DNA of 64,000 nucleotides from CAWBAT01 sp963810905 (GTDB lineage: Bacteria; Acidobacteriota; Terriglobia; Versatilivoradales; Versatilivoraceae), in the NCBI GenBank assembly GCA_963810905.1, contig CAWEPG010000014.1, forward strand, positions 204,864 through 268,863, read 5' to 3'. Below, one piece after another: positions 1 to 10,795 of this stretch. The translations under genes and the position numbers were made by a program. Within the stretch, counting starts at the first letter, position 1, and every line of letters begins with the position of its first letter. Below the pieces are notes generated by a model that was not told the origin of the DNA, searched no databases, and saw nothing but the letters and a program-made list of their open reading frames with translations.

Positions 1-3000
1 TTCTCGCCCATAAGTTCCAGGTGTGTTCCGAGCGTTCTGATCGTTTCGACGGGTACGAAGGGGCATCTTTCCTGTTCAACTAGTTTCGCAATCAAGTTTA
101 AGTGATCACGGATCCCGCGCCACAACTGTGGTCTAAGAATCTGGTGGCTGCCCATTTCGAGGCAGGCTTGTTTTAGCGTCCACAAACATCCAGATAGATT
201 TCCGCTGTCTACAGTCGAGACGAAAAAAGGTTGCAATGGTTTCAAGGTTTGAATGTCATACCAATTAAAGAAATGCCCTTTATATCGTTGAAGTTGTTTG
301 GTTGTGCAAAGAGTTCTCCAAATGTCACGGATGCATTCCTTTAGCGTAATATATCCCAGCTCGTATGCTGCGATGCGCGCGTCGAACAGCAGTCCTAAAT
401 TGGTCGGTGACAGTCGTTTAGCGATGGCGTAGGGTGATGACTGAACGTTGTCTGGAATCAACCATTTCATTTCAGCGTTGCTAAATTGACGAAAGAAACG
501 CCAAGTCCGAAGTGCGATGCTGCGCAGAAATAATTCATCCTGCTTATCGACGATCGGGCGCGGCTCAACTGCAGGGCGATCCAGCCATCGACACAAAAAT
601 TGGGAACATGACCATAATCCTAGCAGCGGCATTGCAGCTGGAAGTGCTTCCGGACGTACAATGGCGAGAATTAACCCAATTCCGAGCGAAAGCCATGGAG
701 TCCATTCGAGATAAATGTCTACAGGTGTTCGCCTGGAATTTTCCAATTCCGATTGTGCCGCAGTTTCCCATTCGAGCAACTTCCTGCGCGTTACAGTGAG
801 CCGCACGATAGTTCTGACGATTGCATCCATCATTACCAGAGTCTGATGCGATAAAAAGGCAGGCATGCAGAAATACATTCACTTGTCTGTCAATGAATGA
901 TTGTTCCTGTTTGTTTCCAGACGGCCCGTCGGCTCTTTGCGGAGAATGATTTGAGGAGGGAGTGAAAGAAATGGAAATACGTCGGTATCAAAATAAGTAC
1001 CAAGAGTTCCCATTGTCCAGTATCGAGGTTTGCCCGGAAGACAAAACCATCCCGCGAGGAATAAAAAAAATATAGCGATCTCGATCAAACTGCGACGCAA
1101 ATTGTCGAGAAGTTTCCAGCGTGCAATCAGCGATCAACGGATTGGGAATCCACGTCCCGAAGTAGTCCGGAACCCTGGGTAGGAGCCACAATATAATTTG
1201 CCAGTCTCCCCTCGCCCATCGATGTTTTCTTCGACTAAAGGCACTAAAGTGAGAAGGATAATCATCAATCAACTCCACATCAGAAACAAGCCCGGCACGT
1301 GCATAGGTTCCTTCGATCAGATCATGACTTAATAGTGCGTTGCACGGAAAACGCTGTCCCAACACTTGCTGGAAAGTGTCCACTTCATAGATTCCCTTGC
1401 CGGTGAAATTACCTTCACCAAACAAGTCTTGGTAAACATCAGAGACTGCTCGAGTATAGATATCGAATCCAGTTTCTCCCGAAAAAGGCTTGCCAATCGT
1501 GACCGAACCGCTGACTTCACATTGATCCCTACTCTGGGCTGGAGGATGCTGTAGCCTTCTACAACAGTGTTAGTCAGCGGATTGATAACGGCTCGATTCA
1601 GTGGGTGTGCAAGAGTACCAACTAGTCTGCTTGCCGAGTCTTTAGGGAGTTGAGTATCGGTATCAAGGGTGATTACATACCGAACTCGGTGCAAGATAGA
1701 AAGATTGCCAATTTTTACGGGAAAGCTGTCAGAACTGTTTCGAAGCAAGTTGTTCAAATCCAGAAGCTTCCCCCGCTTACGTTCCCAGCCCATCCAGGCC
1801 CCTTCAGTTGGGTTATAAATGAGGTGTCGGTGAAAGAGGAAAAAGGATCCCTTTCCTTCTTTCACATATTTCTTGTTCAAATCTGAATGAGTTGCGAACA
1901 TAAGTCGACTAGTTGCTCCTTATTGTCGAAGGGACGGGATGAATCGGGCGAATCCGTCAGAAGAGCGAAGTGAAGGTTTTCGTCTCGATTCGCTAAATAC
2001 CTCACTCCAGGTCTTCCACTATTTCTTGTGTTTGTTCTTCGCTGAGCAACATTGATGGAACCACTGCCAGTCGTCGTCCATTCTCGCTGGTATTCCGTCC
2101 AGAGAAATCAAGCCTGGGAAACGGACTGCGGCGCCACGAGGAGAGTAGTCACTTCATTCATAATACCAACAGCGGATTCGGTTGCAGGGCAGCAGCAGAA
2201 GAAAGAGAGCAGCCAGCATGGGAGCTGGTACGCTGAGGCCATTTAGCAAAAACCAATGACCACGACTGTAGTGAACAAGTATTCCACCAAGGTAGAAAAC
2301 GTCCGGATGGGCGAGAATGAGAGTTTCAACCCATCTGAATGGAGATGGGCGGTAGTTAATATGTTCTTCCAGCAGTCTCTTCCCACTTACCAACTAAGTA
2401 GTACCCCACATGGCTCGCCGCTTATTGGCTTGTGGATCGGAATGGGACGAAGCGTGCAGGAGCGGGCCAAAGTGATAGCTTTTCGTGCAACTTCAGTTTC
2501 TTCCAATCCGAATGTCTTGCCAGGTCCACTATGACTGCCGGTGATAAAGATTGCGACTTTCGAAATCCATGTTCGCGTATATGCCCGCGGGGTCTTCTCT
2601 AAGAATTTGCTCAAGCCGGCTCGACTTCTCAAGAAGATTCTTCCAGTCTTCTTCACTTATCTCACGAAGACTATCGATCCACCTTGCCAGTCCGGAATGA
2701 TAGTCCTTCGAAGAAGATTGCGTTTGCCTTCTAACCGGGTGGGGAAACACTTCAGGTATACTTACGAGTTGTTCCAGCAGAGCGAGTTGCAACATAGGCC
2801 TGACGGCATAAAGTTCATTCATGACGCAGCGGCACTTTTTGTCGTACAGCTTCCAGGTAGGTGAAAAGCGAGTCACCACCATACTCGAAATCAACGGCTT
2901 CAAGATAGCTCTTGGCAGTGGCATAAACCCGAGGTATGGGCTCACCGTTGTTCCAAACAATCTGAGGTAGTTCTCTAATAATTTTTGTTTGTTTCGTGTC

Positions 3001-3240
3001 GATGAGCGCTGTCTGCAACAGACGAGTATTTTCTACAAGCACATCCGATTCGCGCGAAAATTCAACACTTTCAAGAGGCAATCCATCCAGCTGACGAAGA
3101 ATGTTCTGAATGGATTCGAACGCCCGCTGCCACTTGTGCTTGAGAAGGGGAGACCTCTTCTTCGCTGGGCAATTTTCCCATTTTCCACCTCGTCAAAGGC
3201 GCGAGACCATAAACCTGCAGTCCCATGAGCAGGAGAGGTG
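1..3240 (-). pseudogene. Cyclic beta-1,2-glucan synthase (NdvB/Cgs-like), frameshifted, runs off left edge
   Basis: This is a remnant of the large membrane enzyme that makes cyclic beta-1,2-glucan from UDP-glucose. Read on the minus strand, successive frames give family hallmarks in the right order: IPRVYATAK and DPAGIYANMDFESR (N-terminal region, about 2530-3000), a GT84-type core TLDTDTQLPKDSA and LVGTLAHPLNR (about 1600-1750), then LFGEGNFTGKGIYEVD, LLSHDLIEG and RWARGDWQ (1150-1425). It continues to WLIPDNVQ, SPTNIGLL and VSTVDSGNL (180-480), the start of the glucoamylase-like domain. At least four frame changes are needed, and an in-frame TGA lies at 879..881 with the same frame continuing to base 1. 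The C-terminal phosphorylase domain would lie outside the window. It follows the ABC exporter remnant in the same direction. Identity is confident. Whether the breaks are real or sequence errors is unknown. Confidence 0.85.
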
Positions 3241-3359
3241 GAAAGGGTTTCACCGATAATCTGTTGAAGCGAAGGTGCTAGTAATTGGGAGGATTTCAGT
3301 ACTGACGATCCAATTGAGGAGATAAAGCGGCTGAGTTGTTCATTTTCGGGGTGGATAGT

Positions 3360-5237
3360 ATCGCTTCTATCTGTAGCAAGCAGCTTGTAATTCAAACATT
3401 CCCGAATAGAGCCCTCCGAGAGCCACAGCTGCCTATGGTTGCCTTGCTCCGCGATTCTGCCCTTCTCCAAAACTAGAATTCGGTCTGACATGCGAACTGT
3501 TGAAAAACGATGCGATATCAAAAGTGCCATCTTGCTGTCTGTTAATTCCGCAAAGCTTTGGAACACTTCGTATTCGGAGCGAGCGTCCAGCGACGCCGTG
3601 GGTTCGTCAAGAATGATCAGTTGAGCATCCCGCATATAGGCCCGAGCCAGGGCCAGCTTCTGCCATTCACCGCCGGAAAGATCGACTCCTCCTTCAAATC
3701 GGCGGCCGAGCATCTGGCCATAGCCTAGCGGGAGCTTTTGAATGATTGCGTGCGCATGACTTTTCTAGGCAGCAACTTCGATTTTGAAAGGGTTGGAGAT
3801 TCTTCGATCTTGCCTACGGCGATGTTGCTTGAAGCAGTTCATCTCATAGCGCATGAAGTCTTGAAAGATAACACCGATTTGACTGCAAAGATCCTCGATG
3901 CTGTATTCGCGTAGGTCAACCCCATCAAGCAAAATGCATCCTTCCGTAGGGTCATAGAGACGAGTGAGGAGTTTTACAATGCGTGGTCTTGCCCTGCCCA
4001 TTCTCGCCAATCAAGGCGAGCCGTTCGCCCGGCTCCAAACGAAGATTCAGCTTGTCGAGGATCAGTCGCGAACTACCCGGATACGAAAACGAGACATTCA
4101 CAAATTGGAATCCTTGTTGAATAGGGCGAGGCGCAGGGAGCGTTTCGGGTTTTGATTGAACTTGGGGCCGCAGCCTAAAGAACTCAAGCAGGTCGGTAAG
4201 AAAAAGTGACTGGTCGGCGATAGTTGAAAAGAGCGAGAAAATGGACTGAATACTGTTGCATGCCCCTGCGATCGCCCCAGCCAAAAAAGTCAGGTGCCGA
4301 CCGTTAATTTCCCAGAAGCGGTCCGGTAAACAACAAATACAAAGGACCCGTAATAACCCGCCGTACTTAGGAGTGACAACAACGAACCGGCAAAAAGCCT
4401 TCGTTTGGCCAGAGCCACATTCTGTTGATAAATTCCTAGAGACAGCTGCCTGAAACAGTCCCGTAAAGAACCGACTAAGTCCAAAGAGCTTAAGTTCTTT
4501 GGCGCCTTCCTTGGAGGCAGAGAGAACACGCAGATAATCGAGTTGTCGGCGAACAGGAGTTTGTTGAAGGCTATAGCGAATAACCAAGAAACGCGAAGTG
4601 GCTTTCCCCAAGGAAAGCCGGTATACACACGCTACTAATATCAACAACAACCAAGGAGAAAACATGAAAATGCTGATGCGAAAAAGTGCTTGCAACAATC
4701 AGCTGCTGCAAAATCTGACCCATCGCTTGAATCATATTGAGTCGGTCCGTGGCTTGCACGCGAGCGCGTTCCAACCTGTCATAAAAGGTAGGATTTTCAT
4801 AGGTTGCGAGATCCAAACTGGAGGCATGTTCCATGACACGCGCACTAATGTAGAGCGTATACCGGTCAGCAAAGAGAGTGTCAAAGTAGTCAATGAGTCG
4901 GCAGAGAATCGAACTCAGCCCCGCGAGAAAGAATTCAAAGGCAACCAACGACCAAAGTGTGGTCTGCTAACGGCTGATGATGAGAAGCGACCGCCATAAC
5001 GTTATCCACGATCAGCCGAGTGACCGCGAGCATCGCAACCGGGATCAGGGCGGCCAAAATGCGAAGGGAGATGATGGAGCCTACAATCTTGGGACCAGAC
5101 TGCCAGACCATAAGCAGCAGGGGAGGGATATTTCTGAGTGTATTTAGACGTTCCTTCCAGGCACGGCAAAAGGTTTTGGGAGATTTATCCGCTAGCATTG
5201 GAAGAAAGCCCGCGAGGACGGAGTAGCCGTCGATCAA
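3360..5237 (-). pseudogene. ABC transporter, fused permease/ATPase, frameshifted
   Basis: This is a remnant of an ABC exporter half-transporter of the MsbA/NdvA architecture. The N-terminal membrane domain is recognisable from about 5200 (LRNIPPLLLMVW, then LRILAALIPVAML) to about 4290, followed by the nucleotide-binding domain. That domain shows the signature LSGGEWQKLALARA, Walker B LIILDEPTASLDA and the switch HRFSTVRMSDRILVLEKG (3400-3700). The Walker A region near 4000 reads GENGQGKTT in a different frame. At least four frame changes separate the pieces. It lies between a GH144-like gene and a cyclic glucan synthase remnant, all co-directional. In rhizobia and relatives the matching exporter (NdvA) moves cyclic beta-1,2-glucan to the periplasm, and I infer the same substrate here from context. 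The start could be the ATG near 5198. Confidence 0.8.
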
Positions 5238-5650
5238 AAGTGTGACAGAGAAAATTCGGAATTTGAAAACCGGGAGCTATTTTTCAAGAACTCTCTATAT
5301 CGATGTGTGGCAGGCCAGATATAATTCGCAATCTCGTTGGGGGGAATTTTACTCCAATTCATTGCCTCGCCACCCTCCACGAAAAAATCTCTCACTGAAA
5401 CAAGGTATTCGGTTTTCTTACAGGCAGCGACCCCAATTGCGAGTTCCCAGCCCAACGACCAAGCTCACTATAAAGACTGTAGGGACTAAGAGAAAAGCAG
5501 TCCTTACAACTGCCGCTGACAGTTCAGCGATGAAGTGGAAACTACATGCGTTCAGTGCAGCCTCGATCAGAAACATACAATTCAACATTCTCTTTCCTCC
5601 CTGGTCCACGCTCCCTCCCCCGCAAGTCAGATTCCAAACAACGTCGTCTT
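5238..5650 (-). other. Unrecognised remnant with one hydrophobic helix
   Basis: Between the ABC remnant and the GH144-like gene the minus strand carries short overlapping open frames. One contains a clear membrane segment (VVRTAFLLVPTVFIVSLVVG, near 5450-5520), and the adjacent frame continues as a soluble tail ending near 5234. The two frames together could be one small broken membrane protein of about 110 residues. I do not recognise a family. The rest of 5650-5873 shows nothing I can support. Confidence 0.25.
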
Positions 5651-5873
5651 AAGTAAGACATGGCCATGCCACAACAAACAAAAAGCTTAGAGCTGAAATA
5701 TTCCCCCAATCCATAGTCAACTTCTCTGCTGACACTGAGCAAAGAGGTCAAAAATTTCCGGTTTCTATGTAAACCTTACAGGGCGTTGAACTAAAGGGAG
5801 CTTAAGAAGACTCTCAATGGGATGAGTTCAGGAGGGGTATAGTAATTTGGACGATGACAGCTTTTCGCTAAGG

Positions 5874-7226
5874 CTAATAAGGTTTGAACCCGGCGCGATC
5901 CATCCCACGTATTGCTTCCGGATTTTTCATAAAGGTCTCCCAGACGAATCCGGTACGAGCATTCACGGCCATCGTTAAGGTGATTCCTGTATCGATTCCA
6001 ACAACATCACTGTCGTACCAGTTCTTGACCGGATTGAATGCATTGACGAATCCATAGCGGCTCCACACATTTTCTCCGAAACGGTTCTTGATAGTGTTGA
6101 GAACTCGCATGGCGGCCTGCGGTATGAACGGAAGAGAACCTGCTGCCGCGCTTGGAACAACGGTCCCATCAATTGGCCCAGTCGCCGGAGGGCCACCCCA
6201 CACCACATAGCCCTTGACCGAATCTGAAGCCGTAACGCCCCACACGTCTTCACTGTAGATGGGAAACTGTTTTCCGAGTTCCAAACAGAAGCGGCGATGA
6301 ACATCAGTAGCTATGATTGAATTTTGAAAGTAATCTGCATACTTGTCGCGTTTTCTGCGGAAATCAAACCATGCTTGCGAGTATTGATGTACGAATAGGG
6401 GTGCAAATGAACCGATGTAACGGAGACCGTCATATTCGAATGTGGATCGTTTCCAAGCATCCCATGTTTCTTTCGCCAAGGGATGGGAATAAGATCCCAG
6501 ACCCAGAAGATACATCATCATCAGTTCACTATAATCGTCCCAACGATAAGGCAGAAAGCCGATTTCCGGGGTCCATCCATGTGGGAGTAAAGTCGTGTCT
6601 GCTGATAGCCAAGTCCAGTCCACACGATTAAAAATCGCATGCGCCAATTGTTGTATTTCGGGATCCCGAAAGTGTGCCCGGCACGTTAGAACTCCACAGA
6701 GCAGGATCGCTGTGTCAACCGAAGAAACCTCCGAATCCCATAGCCTTTCGCCTGTATTCAGATTGGCAAAGTGATAGAAGAATCCCCGATGCTGAGGCAG
6801 TTTCTTCCAGAGAAATTGCAATGTTACTAGGACACGTCCTCGAGCTTCCGAAAGGGTAATAAACCTTTGTTTCTCTCCGATGCAGAGAGCCGTTAACCCA
6901 AAACCCGTTGCGGCGATGCTGGCGACTACCCCATTATCTTTCGCGCGAACGTTACACCGGTCTTTGACCAGTCCCGTTTGAGGGTTTGCCTGTTCCCAGA
7001 AGTAGCTGAAATTGGCTTTTTCCAGTTCCTGCAAAAATTGTTCATCGTCCTTAGAAAGCTTCGTTGGTAGGGGAGGACGCGCCGGGCGCGTATGCTGTTC
7101 TGTAGCCGCTGTGGAGAATGGGAGGGCCTTCCAACCGGAAATAGGCAGGCAAACCCCCATGCCGAGAATATGTTTCAGCACCCGGCGACGCAAGCGATTC
7201 ATGGGACTAACATTTTTTTTGTACAT
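5874..7226 (-). CDS. Glucoamylase-family (GH144-like) secreted protein
   Basis: This is an intact protein of about 450 residues of the family called 'putative glucoamylase' (PF10091), whose characterised members include GH144 endo-beta-1,2-glucanases. The catalytic domain begins at LSKDDEQFLQELEKANFSYF and carries family blocks FYHFANLNTGER, SSVDTAILLCGVL, IGFLPYRWDDYSE, MMMYLLGLGS, FVHQYSQAWFDFR and WGVTASDSVKGY, then GIDTGITLTMAVNARTGFVW near the C terminus. The N terminus (MNRLRRRVLKHILGMGVCLP) looks like an export signal with a basic, Tat-resembling head. Starts at 7226 and 7202 are both possible, with no strong Shine-Dalgarno at either. It heads the co-directional ABC exporter and cyclic glucan synthase remnants, which supports a role in periplasmic beta-1,2-glucan turnover. 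The substrate is inference. Confidence 0.85.
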   Translation of the reverse strand: MYKKNVSPMNRLRRRVLKHILGMGVCLPISGWKALPFSTAATEQHTRPARPPLPTKLSKDDEQFLQELEKANFSYFWEQANPQTGLVKDRCNVRAKDNGVVASIAATGFGLTALCIGEKQRFITLSEARGRVLVTLQFLWKKLPQHRGFFYHFANLNTGERLWDSEVSSVDTAILLCGVLTCRAHFRDPEIQQLAHAIFNRVDWTWLSADTTLLPHGWTPEIGFLPYRWDDYSELMMMYLLGLGSYSHPLAKETWDAWKRSTFEYDGLRYIGSFAPLFVHQYSQAWFDFRRKRDKYADYFQNSIIATDVHRRFCLELGKQFPIYSEDVWGVTASDSVKGYVVWGGPPATGPIDGTVVPSAAAGSLPFIPQAAMRVLNTIKNRFGENVWSRYGFVNAFNPVKNWYDSDVVGIDTGITLTMAVNARTGFVWETFMKNPEAIRGMDRAGFKPY

Positions 7227-7389
7227 CGAATAGAATCGTGAATAGTCCGCAGTCGTAGAAGGTCCTGCAAAGGATGAAATATAAGAAAGTTTTGATTCCT
7301 GGACCCGACGGGCAGATTCTAGCAGAAGATCATGTACACTGAAAATCCGTACCTTGCAAACTAATGGCAGAGTAGGTGGGGGTGGTTGG

Positions 7390-8376
7390 GTGAGTCGAGA
7401 ACGGAAAGTGGTGATTTGGGCTATTGTCATTGCAGCACTCGGAGGCACAGTCATTACCGTGCTTCGAATTCATCGTCATAGGGGATCGACGTTCCTGAAA
7501 GGTGCGGTGATCAGACAAAATCCTGATCCCCAAAAGGAATTACCCATTGCTGACGTTCAAATCAAGGCGGTGACTACTCTCTCCGAGGGTGAATGCAAGT
7601 CCGATACCACAGGTTTCTTCAGCCTTACTTTGCGACCAGGAATCGTGCCGTGGGGTTCAGCGACGCTCCAATTTCGACATCCAGAATACCTACCGCTCGA
7701 CCTGGATGTGCCTGCCGAAGAAAAACTGTACGTGGTACGCATGATGCCGATTCTGACTCAGAACCGCACCCAACCGAGCACTCCCGAAAAACTGGTGGCG
7801 AATGTCTCGGCAAGGTATTCAATCAAAGCGACGACAGCGGCGAACATTGGTAACGCGGTAAAGACGTTTCAAGTGATCAACATGGGTAACATTCCTTGCA
7901 ACGGCGGGCAACCCTGCTCACCAGACGGAAAATGGAAGGCCACAATCGGTTCTGCCTTTCTCGACGCCGGGGAGGGAAACGAGTTCCGAAATGCTAGGGT
8001 CTCTTGTATTGCAGGGCCGTGTCCTTTTACAAAGATAGAATTCGACGGCTTTTCTCGGGGTGGACGAACCATTACTGCATCTGCACGAAATTGGTCCGAT
8101 ACGACTACTTTCCTGCTAGAGGCGGAGGTGATTCGTCCCATGGTCACCGACTATGTTCGTAGATCCTACCCTGTGATTTTCGACGGCGCACTGAATTTTA
8201 CACTCCCTGCGGCAGCGGAAGGAGTATGCATCCAAGCTGAGGTAAATGGAGAAGCGATTGTCTTCCCGTTGGGTCCCAATCTTTTCTTAAGTTGGGCCGA
8301 TTGTAATGCCAGAGTTAGTGATAACCAAACGAAAGTCTATCGATGTGAGCTCAAACCCGGTTATCGCTTTCCATGA
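7390..8376 (+). CDS. Membrane-anchored protein with carboxypeptidase-regulatory-like domain
   Basis: This protein is about 329 residues from the GTG at 7390, which follows a G-rich stretch that could serve as ribosome binding site. Residues about 7-25 form one hydrophobic helix (VVIWAIVIAALGGTVITVL), so the rest is extracytoplasmic. A beta-rich region follows with a pattern typical of carboxypeptidase regulatory-like (CarboxypepD_reg) domains: LKGAVIRQ, then LPIADVQIKAV, then SDTTGFFSLTLRPG. The C-terminal 200 residues hold several cysteines in short loops (IPCNGGQPC, SCIAGPCPFTKIEFDGFS) and match no domain I know. It is divergent from the glucoamylase-family gene, with the two 5' ends about 160 bp apart. 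Function is unknown; surface or envelope location is inferred. Confidence 0.65.
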   Translation: MSRERKVVIWAIVIAALGGTVITVLRIHRHRGSTFLKGAVIRQNPDPQKELPIADVQIKAVTTLSEGECKSDTTGFFSLTLRPGIVPWGSATLQFRHPEYLPLDLDVPAEEKLYVVRMMPILTQNRTQPSTPEKLVANVSARYSIKATTAANIGNAVKTFQVINMGNIPCNGGQPCSPDGKWKATIGSAFLDAGEGNEFRNARVSCIAGPCPFTKIEFDGFSRGGRTITASARNWSDTTTFLLEAEVIRPMVTDYVRRSYPVIFDGALNFTLPAAAEGVCIQAEVNGEAIVFPLGPNLFLSWADCNARVSDNQTKVYRCELKPGYRFP

Positions 8377-9155
8377 TTTATCGGTCGTGTAGACAAAGGG
8401 GAGAGGTGGCAAGTCTCAACATGAGTGGAGAAGAACCTCCATCCGCTCGGCCGAGCATCATCCTTCTATCTCCTGGCCATTGCCTACTGGGTGTGCCTAC
8501 TCAGTTCCGGCTCTGATCTCCACGGATCCAGGACGACCCCATTAAACCAACCCCAGAATCAGTGCCCCACGCTCCTTTGAGGTGGTTAAGCCAGACACTG
8601 TAGCTAAAATGCAGCCATCACGTGGCATCACTCCAGCTGGGTTCGAACCATTCCGCCAGCAGGTGATTTTGTTTATCCATAAGCGCATCGCTGTGCGGCC
8701 GAATCCCGGCACATTCAACCCACAACTCCAACAAGGCAAAGAATTTCAGCGGATTGTCGTCATCTCTGCAAATCACGGTTTGTTCGTCACCCGGATTCGT
8801 CCAGTGGTCCCAATTACATTATCGCGCGATCCATAATGGTCGCACCGTGACTACACTCCTAAAGCTGACTCTGTGATATTTACGAATATAAAGTCTCATG
8901 TTGACGCCGATACCTTTTTCCCCATCGGTAAGTTTAGGACAAGCTAGATCCCTTCAATGCCGAACATCTTCCATGTGGTTCTACGAGTACCCTGTCTCGC
9001 CCCGCGCGATATGGACAGAACAGAATCTGTTCCCTCTGCCCTCTCCGGGAGGGGCATCCAACTGCGGAGACAAGACATCCAACGATCTTGTCATTTCCCC
9101 TCTTGTGATCCCTAGTGAATACAAACCTTGCAGCCTCACATTCAGGGAGGATTAG
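8377..9155. other. Gene-poor gap
   Basis: No gene is supportable here. On the minus strand about 8630-8825 reads as a short coding-like stretch (DNPLKFFALLELWVECAG, then LLAEWFEPSW) between stops, which may be a fragment of a lost gene that I cannot name. Other open frames have unlikely composition. The last 20 bases contain the ribosome binding site of the next gene. Confidence 0.4.
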
Positions 9156-9560
9156 ATGAAGCAATTGCCTTTACTTCTGGCCCTCTGCGCAACTTTGTTT
9201 GCTGGAGAAACTATTCACCCCGGTTCCAAAGTTTATGTGAAACCAACTAAAGATGATTTCGATCGTTATTTAATGGCTGAAATCCAAAAAGAAGAGCTCC
9301 CTATCGTATTGGTAACAAAGCGCGAGACGGCAGAATTCGAAATCACCGTAACTTCTCATTCAAACAAAACTGAAGTGTCGCAGTCTTCCATATTACCCGA
9401 TGAGGAACCCTATGATGATGAGACCATCTCGATCATTAACCTCAAAACGGGAGGCATCATTTTTTCTGATACGGTCTATGATCGAAGGTCAAGGCGAGGC
9501 TATAAATATACTGCCGAAATTTGTGTCAAACATTTGCGAAAGGTCATAAAAAAACACTGA
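9156..9560 (+). CDS. Small secreted protein of an Acidobacteriota-type family
   Basis: This is a 134-residue protein with a cleavable signal peptide (MKQLPLLLALCATLFAGE). The mature part has the pattern of a small exported family I associate with Acidobacteriota: KVYVKPTKDDFDRYLMAEIQ, then LPIVLVTKRETAEFEIT, then ISIINLKTGGIIFSDTVYD, ending with a basic AEICVKHLRKVIKK. The start is well supported by GGGAGGA seven bases upstream of the ATG. The fold and role of the family are not known to me. It stands alone, with no neighbour close enough for an operon. Confidence 0.75.
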   Translation: MKQLPLLLALCATLFAGETIHPGSKVYVKPTKDDFDRYLMAEIQKEELPIVLVTKRETAEFEITVTSHSNKTEVSQSSILPDEEPYDDETISIINLKTGGIIFSDTVYDRRSRRGYKYTAEICVKHLRKVIKKH

Positions 9561-9870
9561 AGGGAACGAGAGGAAGATGGGGGTATTTGCCTTCTCCCAT
9601 TAACTCCTGACTTATACTTTATTTACTTTCTATCAACTATATAGCATGTGCAGGAATGAGAGGCTTAGTTTATGAGCCTGTAGGGAAATATTCTCATCAA
9701 ATGGATCCCCGCTTACCCTCCAAACAATCATTCATAATAGATGACTATCACACACACGACTTTACACAATTATTACATTTTACTCAGGCACCACTTCCAT
9801 TCCTTTATGCATCTTATGTCCACCAAGGTATGAGTTATTTGATTCGGTTGCAATCGATCGAAGAAAAACA
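9561..9870. other. Intergenic gap
   Basis: This gap is AT-rich. A 72-codon plus-strand frame (9656..9874) ends in a TGA that overlaps the ATG of the next gene, but it has no ribosome binding site and no recognisable motif, so I do not annotate it. Nothing else is seen. Confidence 0.4.
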
Positions 9871-10584
9871 ATGAAGAAGAACCGCGAGCTGAAACAGGTT
9901 TGTAAAGCACCTGGTCACAGAAGACTAATCCAACTCTTTGGATGGATGATCCTTTGGAGCACCCTCTCGCTTCTTGCGGAAGCGCATCCGGCGGTCTTGG
10001 ATCGAGCAAGTTCTTTGTTCCCAATCTCTCTTGATCATAGCAACCCTGCGCCTTCCCATCAGAGTGCGGTTAGTGCGGACTTTGATGGCGATCAGCAGCT
10101 CGATCAGGCCAGTATGAGGTTCGCAAAGGACGGCTATGAAATTGACGTCACGCTCCGTGCCCACCCTGAAACAGGAACCAAGATTTTCTGGCCAAGTAGC
10201 GAACACGTCGGTTTGGGACTGATTAGTTGTGACGTCGACCAGGATGGAGATCAAGATCTAGTTTTGACATCCTCCCTGTCTCTTTTCCCTTTGGCCGTTT
10301 GGATTAGCGACGGGGCAGGTCATTTCCAGAAAGGGGACAACACCTTCTTTGCCCCTCTCTTTTCAAATGATCGTCACCCTACATTTCATCCTGGCAAGAA
10401 GCTCGACAAACAAATTTGGTTCCCCCGGCAAAGAAGAGTTTTAGTTGATCTTTTAGTGGGTGCTCATGATGCTGCGAGTCTCAAAGTGAGCATTCTGGGA
10501 ACCCTGCCGTCACTGGCGCCCCTGCCTCATCGAGGAGCTTTGCTCCTCACATCAAGAAGTCCTCCTAGATTTCTTTCCTTCTAA
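9871..10584 (+). CDS. Secreted protein with FG-GAP/VCBS-like calcium-binding loops
   Basis: This 237-residue protein has a signal-anchor or signal peptide near residues 18-38 (LIQLFGWMILWSTLSLLAEA). Two Asp-rich loops, SADFDGDQQLDQA and CDVDQDGDQDLVL, follow the D-x-D-x-D-G pattern of FG-GAP/VCBS repeats that bind calcium in extracellular beta-propellers. Only about two repeats are present, fewer than the seven of a full propeller, so it is a partial repeat protein or a truncated relative. The last 20 residues (ALLLTSRSPPRFLSF) are unlike the rest and may reflect a late frameshift. The Shine-Dalgarno is weak (GAAGAAA). Role unknown, probably cell surface. Confidence 0.6.
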   Translation: MKKNRELKQVCKAPGHRRLIQLFGWMILWSTLSLLAEAHPAVLDRASSLFPISLDHSNPAPSHQSAVSADFDGDQQLDQASMRFAKDGYEIDVTLRAHPETGTKIFWPSSEHVGLGLISCDVDQDGDQDLVLTSSLSLFPLAVWISDGAGHFQKGDNTFFAPLFSNDRHPTFHPGKKLDKQIWFPRQRRVLVDLLVGAHDAASLKVSILGTLPSLAPLPHRGALLLTSRSPPRFLSF

Positions 10585-10795
10585 ATATAAGTGCGCCAAG
10601 GCGAGGCAATTTTCGGATTGAATCCGGGAAATCTCTCCATTGGTCATGACCCAAACCAGCTTTGGTGAATCGAGAACGACGACCTTACAACTATTGGGTC
10701 GTTTTCTGAATTGCTGGTAAGCCTCAGATCGGAAAAAAAGAGGGCGATATACAGATCTATTGAATTGATAGAAAAAGTCTTAATAGGAGGGTCTT

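Noticed and set aside
8577..8836. Possible gene on either strand near 8.6 kb
   Set aside because: The minus-strand text looks coding-like for about 60 codons but is bounded by stops and matches no family; kept only as a note in the gap entry.
9656..9874. 72-codon frame overlapping the start of the next gene by ATGA
   Set aside because: Overlap alone is suggestive, but there is no ribosome binding site and the peptide has no recognisable pattern.
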